DNA of 64,000 bases from Diplonema papillatum (lineage: Eukaryota > Euglenozoa > Diplonemea > Diplonemida > Diplonemidae), in assembly GCA_030068145.1 (NCBI GenBank), contig JAPJBO010000035.1:310001-374000 (forward strand). The letters are read 5' to 3'. Within the stretch, counting starts at the first letter, position 1, and each line of letters starts with the position of its first letter. Positions 55,855 through 64,000 of this stretch are shown one piece after another. Position numbers and translations under genes: made by a program. The notes beneath the pieces were generated by a model. It saw only the letters and a program-made list of their open reading frames with translations. It searched no databases and was not told the origin of the DNA.

Positions 55855-56015
55855 AACAATCTTGCGGGTTGCCCTTCGATGTTTTGTGCAGGCTAAAACA
55901 ACGCAGGCAGCGTGTTTTGGCGGTTGATCAGAATTCCTTACCTGAAAATGACACAGGGTGAATACAAGTGCGAAAACGATCAACCGGCACGCACAAACAA
56001 AACAAAGCGCCTGTC
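55855..56015 (+). repeat. dispersed repeat R1, 5' half
   Basis: It holds aatcttgcgggttgccctt, ggcggttgatcagaattcc and caaccggcacgcacaaac, as in 2248-2390. Confidence 0.8.
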
Positions 56016-56306
56016 TTTATCGGCATGTCCCCCCGTCCGTACAGGGTTAAGATACGGCTGCGCGCACAGTGGATCATGGTCAGACCCTTGACCGGGCAGT
56101 TTGCGACCCGCAGGAGTGTAGACTTAGGTGTCGGTCGTAATAATCCTGAAGTTGGCTGCAGCCATGTTGGAAATGAGAGCACGCTCCCAAGTGGACGATT
56201 CGACAGCAAAGCGACTGCAAAGACTTGTGCCTCATCCTCACCAACGGCTTCCCGTGTTAGTGTCGCCTTTTAGGAAAAGGTGCCTTTAGGTAGGCGACAT
56301 CAACAC

Positions 56307-57488
56307 GGGGGGGGCAAACTCTGTTTTCTTCGCCACTTAGCCTTTTTCTCGCGTTATAGTGCATTTTAGGGCAATCTTTGAAAACCAACTGCATTTTTTC
56401 GGTACATGATGACTTTGTGGGGGGTGTTTGGCAGTCTGTGGTGCATAATTGTGCCCTCTTGTGCCTTTTTGAGGCATTTTCAGCCCCATATAGGCCTCGG
56501 TCGCTCGGGGGGTCACAAGTTGTCCTGTGCAGCACCTGTGGTCCTGATCTTGTCGAAAACACCCGAATCTGGATCCAAAATCCACAGCAATGCCCTCACC
56601 GGTGACTGGCGGGTGCGAAAAGTTGGAAAAACAGGCCAAAGCCACCAGTTTTATGGCCAGATTCACTAAATAGCCCGCCAGATTCACTGAATAGCCGGTC
56701 GGATTCACTAAATAGCTGGTCAGATTTACTAAATAGCTGTTCATATTTGCTAAATAGCCGGTCGGATTCACTAAATAGCTAGATGGTCAGACTTACTGAA
56801 TTTCCAGAAAAATGACAGAATTTCCTCTTCACCACCCTGAAATGCAGATATACAGGCGAAATGCCACTAGAAACAATGAACCGGTGTCTGAAGTGCGGTC
56901 ATTTGTCCACCAGACAGGTGAAGGGTGCAAGAGCTGGAGTAAACGGGATAGGAGGGATGGACTTACACTCGGGTGCGTAAGGCGAACCCGCGACACCTCG
57001 CACACCTTCGCAGCCGATTGCGACCGACGACGACACGCCTTTGTCAGCCCATCGAGCTGCCCAACACCGCCACTCCCGACGCAATCAAGTGATCCCTCAG
57101 ACATTGGGCAAACACGAGTGCCCAGACCCAGTCACTCCTGATAGATTCAGAAACCAAGGTGCATGGCCAGGAGGGCAGGAACGTGGTCAGGAGTGCAGAA
57201 CCGCGGTCAGGAGCGGTGTTCAGGAGCACTGAACCGTGGTCAGAAGCGCAGGAACAAGCGCAGAACTGCAGGAACAAGGTGCTATCTGAGACGAGCAGCT
57301 ATTTAGTAAGTGGCGAGGTCCAAAGCCATGAAAATTGGGTTTCACCTATCTTTTAAGCCTCCTCAGTCGAAAACTAGGCCAGAAAATGAAATTCGTGTCC
57401 CCAGAGGACCCTTCAGGGCCCCCATGCATGGGTGCATGCTGCCGGCTTAACTCAGTTTCATTTTTGTCGAAAAAAGTTTGCCCCCCCC
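56307..57488. mobile_element. candidate 1.18-kb inverted-repeat element
   Basis: It is bounded by GGGGGGGGCAAACT (56307-56320) and its inverse AGTTTGCCCCCCCC (57475-57488), with a weaker inverted match continuing inward (tcttcg and cgaaaa). The interior has a 22-bp tandem array and no transposase. The right end shares its C-run with the next element. Without a clear target duplication this stays a candidate. Confidence 0.5.
56650..56795 (+). repeat. 22-bp tandem array, about 7 units
   Basis: Units of the form gattcactaaatagccggtcg repeat with small variants (gatttactaaatagct, tatttgctaaatagcc). Confidence 0.9.
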
Positions 57489-57946
57489 TAGGGCAGTGAT
57501 GTTATCAAACGTTTGCAAACGTACGTTTGACAAGATTTATCAAACGCAAACGTTTGACAAACGTGCAAACGTGACGTTTGCCAATCGATGGACCGGGTCT
57601 GTACACAGTACACGACCCTTGATAGCACTTGTCCAAGTGGCTGCAGACGGACACGACGAAAATAAGGGAACAAGACATCCTGGTTCTCCTTGGGCGTGCA
57701 CAGGGAGATACAGCGAGATACTAGCCTTCAGCAGTGTTCCCTCCCACTTTCTGGGGCCCCGGGCATGAAGATCTTGCCCTTGTGGCTCGAGTGTTCACAA
57801 GCCGACCCCACACTCGGTCCCCTGCAGGCGCAGCCAGCGCCTCACTCACGTTTGATACACGTTTGACATGAATTTTGCAAACGCAAACGTTTGTCAAACG
57901 TTCAAACGTTCAACGTTTGCCATGATCACTGCCCCAGGGGGGGGGG
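57481..57946. mobile_element. 466-bp MITE-like element rich in AAACGTTTG
   Basis: The ends are inverted: CCCCCCCCTAGGGCAGTGATG at the left, and at the right the inverse of a CCCCTGGGGCAGTGAT-type end. Both subterminal regions (57507-57583 and 57845-57922) are packed with AAACGTTTG, CAAACGT and related palindromes in opposite order. There is no ORF. Clustered subterminal motifs of this type are common transposase-binding features of DNA transposons. Confidence 0.75.
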
Positions 57947-58256
57947 TACAAAATACTCCATTCGACGAACGGTTACCCAGCGACTTCAATTTTTCGTGCA
58001 CTCATTGCCCAAGCAAAGTTTCATACCGAAAACCCGCAAAAACCGCGGAGGACGACGCGTTCGTTGTGCCGGGAGTTCTTTTCTACTACCCGAGGGCTGG
58101 CCCCAACACCAGGAGATCGTCGGGCACGCAAAAGCCACACGCACACACACACACACAGCGTGGCCGTACTTTCGTGAAGGGAGGCACCACGTTAAAACGG
58201 GTCCGCAACACACACACACACCCACACCCCAAGCGAAAGAAAGGGCGGACGAGAGA

Positions 58257-58967
58257 ATGGCGCGGATTTGCGGCCTGTTGCTGCTGGCGGGCGCCGCCTC
58301 GGTGTCCGCTGACCCGCCCAGCGACCCGCTTCCCGGCGTTTTCGAGCTGACCTCGGAGAACTTCGACGAGACGGTGAAGAACGGGAAGTTCTGGCTCATC
58401 GAGTTCTACGCCCCGTACTGCGGCCACTGCAAGACGCTGGCCAAGGACTGGGGTAAGCTGGGCAAGGCGGTCGGCGACTCGCACAAAACGCTGCAAATCG
58501 CAAAGTACGACGTGGCCCAGGACGACGAAGACGACGACGACAGCCCGAAGCACACCTACAGCGTACAAGCCCTGCCGGGCATCGTTCTGATCAAGCCCGA
58601 CGGCAGCCACCTTGTCTACGAAGGAAGAAACTCGTTCGCGTCGCTGAAAGACTTCATCACTAGCAAGACCAGTGTCCCGTTCACTAAAGACGGTGCGGGT
58701 GATGTCATCGAGGTGACTCCCGTCGTCGGCGAGGAACTCGAGCTGACGAAGAAAACGTGGCGGAAAATTGTGAAGGACAAGACGAAGAACGTGATGGTCA
58801 AGTTCTACGCTCCGTGGTGCGGCGCGTGCAAGGAGCTGCAGCCCATCTGGACCGAGCTCGCCGAGGAGAACACCGACGAGGACCTGATCTTCGCCAACAT
58901 CAACTGCGAAGATTTCGGCGACATGTGCTACCACCGCTTCGAGGTTCGAGGCTACCCGACTGTCAGG
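58257..58967 (+). CDS. protein disulfide isomerase, first exon (partial)
   Basis: The exon gives 237 residues. An N-terminal signal peptide (MARICGLLLLAGAASVSA) directs ER entry. A first thioredoxin domain has the active site APYCGHC (Cys55/Cys58) and a LPGIV cis-Pro region. A second domain has APWCGAC (Cys188/Cys191) and is open at GYPTVR, where the exon stops at agg|gtctgc in phase 0. PDIs catalyse disulfide formation and exchange in secreted proteins. The second active site, CGAC, is a less usual variant of CGHC. An Asp/Glu run (DDEDDDD) follows the first domain. The rest of domain 2 and any ER-retention tail are not found before the antisense LINE, so later exons either lie beyond the window or were lost. 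Confidence 0.88.
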
Positions 58968-58974
58968 GTCTGCC

Positions 58975-59295
58975 TGTTTTCTTTTGTATAGGCACCTGCT
59001 TTGTAGGAAATACTTGAGGAGGCTGCCAGCTGCAAAAGATCAACGGAGGTAAATGTGCTGTAGCCCACACGAAACACAGGTGAATCTGGGTTCAGTGGCT
59101 GGCGTAACACGATGCTCCAGCGTGTGCGGTCAACGAAAACTCTAGTTTCCCTTTCTACTTTCTCCTACTCTCGCGGTGTACGGTTTTTTGAGGCTGCCAG
59201 TTGCGCTCAACGACACGAGGTAAAATGTGCTGGAGCCCACACGAAACACAGGTAACTCTGGGTTCAGTGGCGGGCGTAACACGATGCTCCAGCGT
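58975..59295 (+). repeat. two dispersed R1 copies in the PDI intron
   Basis: Copy one (58975-59113) starts with the tttgtataggcacctgc phrase about 18 bases after the donor. It runs to gtaacacgatgctccagcg and a ggtcaacgaaaactctag tail that continues to about 59187. Copy two (59187-59295) repeats the R1 3' half and the same tail start. This is the most complete view of the R1 3' end. Confidence 0.85.
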
Positions 59296-59528
59296 GATCC
59301 GTGCACAATTCTCGACCTAGTCCAAAAGACCTTATCCCTTCGCTACAAACTAGTCCTAGCATTTTATTGAGTGGGATAAACACGCAGTCTTTTTCCCTCC
59401 GAGGTTTTATTGTCGCAAACGAATCCTCGTGTGCATCGGGCGGTGCCCACGGCACACGGCACCAAGCATTGAGTTCTTTTAAGTACATGAACCACATGGA
59501 TTAGCATGCACTGTGTCGCCGCTTAAGG
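59296..59528. other. possible 3' UTR of the LINE or intron sequence
   Basis: No repeat family or gene was recognised, and no poly-A tract (T-run on the plus strand) marks a LINE 3' end. Confidence 0.4.
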
Positions 59529-62500
59529 TTACTTTATGACGTCGTTACCTGTCATTGCGTCGTCAAGGTCGAGTACTTGTGGCGCCAGGGGCGCTGGGCT
59601 TTCTTGCGGTTCTGGAGATTGCGTGGAGGGGCACAGGTGCGGACAATCTTGCACGTTTTTCACTCTCGAGGGCACTGGAGTGCTTGGGGACGTCGAACGT
59701 TTCTGGTAGCTGTTTGCTTTAAGGGCCATCCTCTTCCTTCGTTGCACCCCTGACTCGGGTGTGGTCGCCTTCGCCTTCTTCCGCTTGCGGCCGGCGATCG
59801 GGCTCTCCTTCGGGGTGCCGAGCACCCTCTTTTTCAACGCTGGTCGTTCGCCGGTGCCTGGCGTTGGTGGCGGCCTCTTGGCTGCCCGTCCGGTCGTCGC
59901 CGTCTTCTGCTTCGCTACGGCGGGCGGCGCCTGCGCCGCGCGCTTTCCCGCCGGCGTTTCACGTTGTACGCCCCCCTGGGTGGGTGAGAGGGGTCTCTTC
60001 TTTTTGCTGTGTCCGGGGGTTGCCGGGGCGTTAGGTTCGTTTGGTTGGTGGTGGCCGCGGCGGCAGCACGCTGCCGGTCTCCTCTGCGTCAACGTAGGGA
60101 GCCTCCTGCATTCTTGGCAGGTTCCTCTGCCATGCGTGCGGCAGGCATGATGCCCGCTGCGGCAGCACGCCGCCGCCGTCTTGCACTCGCCGCACTTCGT
60201 CGTGCTGTGCTCCACGCACACGGCGATCGGCTGCCCATCGTCAGCGTGGTGATGGTGCCGACAGCACATCTCTACCGTGGGTACGTCCCTTCGGACGAGT
60301 GCTCGGCACGCCTCACACTTCCCCTTGTGGTGGGTCGCGCAGGTGACGAGTGCTTTCTCTACTCCGACACCCGGCATATGTACGGGGTCGGGGTGCAGCT
60401 GTGGTGGGACAGGCAGGGCCCACCTCGCCGCTCTCTCGGCCGTCCAGTCCGGGTACGTCGGGCACTGCGTCCCTATATCGCTTCCCTTCACCTGCTCTTC
60501 GAGGATCGTCCCCGTGTGTGCCTCGCGAAAGCGGGGCCTGGGCCGCACCCCCGATATCCCCGTGATGCCCATGAACGACAGCGACGTCGTCGGGCATACT
60601 CTCTCGCCTCTCTCGCAACTCCCCAGCCCTTGCTGTGTCGCCAGCTTGTCCAAAGCGCTGATCATGCAGCGCAGGACGTTTCCTCGCTCCCTCACCCCCT
60701 TCGGTGTATTCTCGTGCAGCGGTATGCTGAGGCCTGAAAAGAGTTCAAAGTCGATGGCAAGCTCTAGCATTGACGCCTGCCCGTTCTCGGTCCACTCCAT
60801 GTCTGATAGCCACGCCACCAACGCATAAAACGTCGGTAGTCCCCAGGCCTTGTTCCGCTCCCACGCCCATGCCGGGGCAATCCGCGCAAAGGGGTGGTCG
60901 AGCTTCTTGGCAGGCATCGCATCCGCTCTCGACCAGGGGGTCGTGGGGTTCCTGGCTACCCAGCCTCGTGCTTCGAGCCCTGCCCGTTCCGCTAGGATTT
61001 CAGCCATCATCTCCTGGAGCCGCCTTGAGAAGTGGGCATTCTCGGGTACTACCACTCCGTGTTCCAGCGTGCATCTGGGCCAGTCGGCGCGGTTGGCCGC
61101 CATCAGCCCGGCATGTGCCTCTCGTCGCCGTATGTGCGAGTACGCTCCGCAGTCCCAAAATACGTGTTTCTCGTCCTCGGTATCGCCGCTTCCACAGTGC
61201 TTGCAGCTGGGCGCCTGCGGCTCAGCTCCGGCCTGCCTCATCCGCGACGTGAACTCAGCCGTGTTCACTCCTCCCGCCAACGCTACACGTATAAGCCTCG
61301 CGGTGTGCGCGGGACATTCTCGCATCTTCCAGAAGGAGTTCGTCCGCTCCAGGTCAGCCCTCTGCACACCCTCGAATCCCGGCCGCCTCGCTACTAGACG
61401 GGACCACGTCTTCGCCCTCAAATCCGCCCTCACCTCATGCCCCCTCTTCGAGGGTGTCGAGGCTATCGGGTCAAACATTGTACCATTCCTCAGCGTGCGA
61501 GACAGGGGCCCTGGTCCCCATACGTGTCCACACTCCTCCATGCTCCTCATCGCCAGCCCAACTGGCCCCAGGGGTAGGTCCCCCTCGGCGTACCTTCCCC
61601 GGATGCTCTCCATCAGAGGCAGAAGTCGTGGCAACCTCTCGCACGCCGCGTAGAACGCCGTCGTCACCCTATATGCTAGGCATGTACTGGGGTCCGTCAG
61701 GTGGCCCTTCTCCTGAAAATTTAGGACCATCTCCCTCGAGCGCTTTGGGTTGGACCCACCCCAGATCAGTCCCATCACCGACGTCGTCAGCCGTTTCATT
61801 GCCACCTTCGACACCGGCGCGAAAGAGCAGCCTGACAGCGCCGCCGGTAGCACATTCGACTGTACAATTCGGACCCGCTTCTCGTGCCGGAACGGCGCAT
61901 GGCGGAGGCCTTCCGCCAGGGCAGCCGCCTTCTCCACCCTCTCCGAGTCGGACCTTTCTGTCCTATTCTTCGCCGTCGAGACTAGGACCCCCAGGCACGT
62001 GACAGATTTGCCAAACCGCAGCAGCGCATCCACGCTGCGGAGTCTGAGCGTCGACTGATGCCTACGTCTCGTCGAGAAGGCGACCGTTTTCTGGAGGTTT
62101 AGCTCCATTCCGGTGAGCGTGCAGAACTCGTCTACTACGTCCACCCCCTTTTGCAGGGCGGCCTCCGACAGCCTGGATAGCAGCGTGGCATCGTCTGCGT
62201 ACGACTTTGGGCTCACCCCCTCCGCTTCTTTCTTGACCGCCTTCATCACTACCGACAGCAGGGCATTGATGAGGATGACGGACACAGGGCACCCTTGAAG
62301 GATACCATTGGTCACACTAAACTCCCTGCCCACCCCTAGAGGCAGCTTGAAGCGTCTCGCGAGCAGTCTGTAGATCGCCCTCAGCGGCTTGAGAACCCGA
62401 TTGTGCAACCCTAAGTCACCGGCCAGGCGCAGCACTATCTCTCGCGGGACCATGTCGAAACATTTCCGGAAGTCCAGCGCCACCCCGTAGAGCGGCTCTC

Positions 62501-64000
62501 CATCTAGCAAGGCGTCCTCCATCTCGAGCCCTATCTCCATCAGGACGTCCTCGATACGGTGACCTGGTCGAAAGCCCTTCTGTCCTTCTTCGATCCACTT
62601 CTCCTGCCACAGGACTATGTCCGCAAGCCTGCGGCACGCCCATAGGCGGTACACAGCGGACGTGACGGTTATTGGCCTCGTGTGCAGCGGGTTTTGGCTC
62701 TCATCCTTCGGCACCATCGACACCAGGGCAGTTGTCATGCTCGCCGGCCAAACCCCAGTCACTTCGACCAGGTTCATGACATCCGCTAGCGCATTCAGCA
62801 GGGGAAGCGGCAACTCCCGCAGTTCAGCCATGCGCCAGCCATCCACGCCTGACGCGCTTCTCTTCGGCTTCTTCCTTAGCAGAGTCCGCAGCTCCTCCCC
62901 CGTGATCGTTCCGGGTTCCATCAAGTGTGTGTCGATGTGCTCCTGGAACCGATCCCGAAACGGACCGTACTCCGGCTCTGGCCGGTCCTTGTACTTACGC
63001 AGGATAGCGTCCCACGCAGTGTGCAACACCTCGTCCATCTCGTCCACATTTGCAGTCATCTTCGCTCCGGTGCGCAACATTCCCGACGGCTCAGCGCGAC
63101 CGGCGCAGACGGTCGCTAGACATCGTCTGCTCGCGTCCGCCCTCTCGTTCAGCTTGTCTCGGTACTTCGTAAACCTGGCCGCAGATCCTTCCCTTCCGAG
63201 CCTACTCGTCTCTTCCCGCAACGCTGTGAGCAGCTGCTTCGCCTTCTCATGATCCGGAAACCCCCCTGCGCCTTGGTCGCCCACCATGCACGCTTGTGCC
63301 AGCCGCTTGCAGTTCTGCCAGCAGAGGGACACCTCATGTGGAACAGCTTCCGGCCCGCGACGTTGCGCGAGGTAGCTGCAGATGCGTTCCATCCGGTGGA
63401 TGGCCTTTCTAAGCCGTAGCTGCCTGCTGTTCGCTGCCCCCGACCCGTCGGTCGCAGTGCCCGCCGTGACACAGACCCTCCTCGGCAATGTCTTCATCCC
63501 CCGGCCGGTACCCCTTCCTCTCTCTTCCACAGGGACGGCGAATGCATCCTGCAAGTACCGCTCACTGACCCGTGACCACTCGAGCCAGGCCTCTTCCACC
63601 CGCTGCGCCGCCAATCGTTCCGCGAATTCGGAGTTGGCCAGTCTCTGTACGGCTTCCCTGTCGGCTTCTGCTTCCGAGAGGTCCCACTTGGACCCCCCCT
63701 CTGTCGGGATTTCCCGCGGCACCTTAAATCGCCACACGCTTTGGCGCAGCGCTGCAATATCCAGGGTCACTGTCACGAGCCGGTGTCCCGGTACGTTCAC
63801 CGCGGTGGTGACGCATTGACGGAATGCACACGCCGCTATGCGGTTGAGGAGTATGCGGTCGATCCTCGTGCCTGACGTCCGGGCGCTGGTAAAGGTCGGT
63901 GGCGGAGGCGTGTTCCCGGTGCGCGCATGGTGCAGTTCCGCTGCGTCGGACCATCCGTTCCTAAGTGCCTTCCGCAGAACAGGGGACCGATCTTCTTCCG
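59529..64000 (-). mobile_element. non-LTR retrotransposon (LINE), endonuclease-RT ORF, open to window edge
   Basis: A minus-strand frame of at least 1489 codons runs from the window edge to TAA at 59529. At 63770-64000 it reads the end of an apurinic-type endonuclease: GWSDAAELHH, RTSGTRIDRILLN and VPGHRLVTVTLD. The reverse transcriptase follows with RPITVTSAVYRLW, QKGFRPGHRIEDV, VALDFRKCFDMVP, NGILQGCPVS and SYADDATLL (62190-62201 is YADD). A zinc-finger-like CKHCGSGDTEDEKHVFWDC lies at about 61151-61205. The C-terminus is unusual: three Cys/His modules (about 60040-60345), then a Lys/Arg/Pro-rich tail. Such enzymes copy their RNA into nicked genomic DNA. No internal stop is seen, so the visible part looks intact. 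I could not assign the clade. Confidence 0.92.

Larger units (their letters stand above)
52343..56306. other. spacer with dispersed repeats, no firm gene
   Basis: It holds repeat D (52430-52580), the gcgttcaacgaaaa module (53195-53355), R1 fragments (53741-53905, 55855-56015), an A18 run at about 54219 and a C21 run at about 55037. Two frames, 54316-54504 (after ccag) and 55595-55840 (with ACGKLWVELMEFLDSNGEVE), look slightly protein-like but cannot be supported as genes. Confidence 0.5.

Noticed and set aside
55146-55856. 236-codon frame
   Set aside because: Its composition is like random spacer, and another frame (55595-55840) looks slightly more protein-like. Neither has a family signature.
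60009-63252. Several plus-strand frames of 180-270 codons
   Set aside because: They are antisense shadows of the LINE ORF.

Overview
This is nuclear DNA of a eukaryote, most likely a free-living protist with a large, repeat-rich genome. The evidence is GT-AG introns inside recognisable genes, an ER-type protein disulfide isomerase with a signal peptide, EF-hand and ankyrin genes, an endonuclease-bearing LINE, very long microsatellites and minisatellites, and GC-rich exons in less GC-rich spacers. Giant coiled-coil proteins with many L-x-x-x-Y/F-x-x-W motifs suggest a flagellate. A euglenozoan or diplonemid-like host is possible, but the sequence does not prove it.

Layout. 1-4.6 kb: a (GT)n microsatellite and spacer with dispersed repeats. 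4.6-9.9 kb: a two-exon gene for a disordered W-motif protein, with a copy of its 5' end upstream and two copies of its 3' end downstream. 11-13.5 kb: two unrecognised coding fragments. 13.5-24.2 kb: a repeat block. It holds a G/C-tract repeat in three copies, a 71-bp minisatellite of about 50 units, a 41-bp array, an RNase H exon on the minus strand, and two terminal-inverted-repeat elements that carry tRNA-like segments. 24.3-28.8 kb: a terminal exon of unknown function, an ankyrin gene with a broken copy of its tail, and a two-exon glyoxalase-like gene. 31.5-35.7 kb: a 1381-residue W-motif protein. 36.9-48.1 kb: a three-exon gene for a predicted 2403-residue coiled-coil/PDZ protein, with partial copies of its own ends upstream and in both introns. 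51.2-52.3 kb: a 65-bp higher-order array and a small EF-hand gene. 56.3-57.9 kb: two abutting inverted-repeat elements. 58.3-59.0 kb: the first exon of a PDI. 59.5-64.0 kb: a long LINE ORF on the minus strand, open to the window edge.

Host genes. All recognised host genes except the RNase H exon lie on the plus strand and are separated by kilobases, so there is no operon. Three large genes share a W-motif that resembles Sfi1-type centrin-binding repeats, and one small gene encodes an EF-hand protein. A cytoskeletal or basal-body role for the large proteins is inference only.

Main unusual theme. Gene ends and exon edges are repeatedly found as partial, diverged tandem copies next to the intact gene. 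One copy inside an intron joins the tail of exon 1 to the head of exon 2 with no intron between them. All exon joins given here come from reading frame, GT/AG and phase, not from transcripts.
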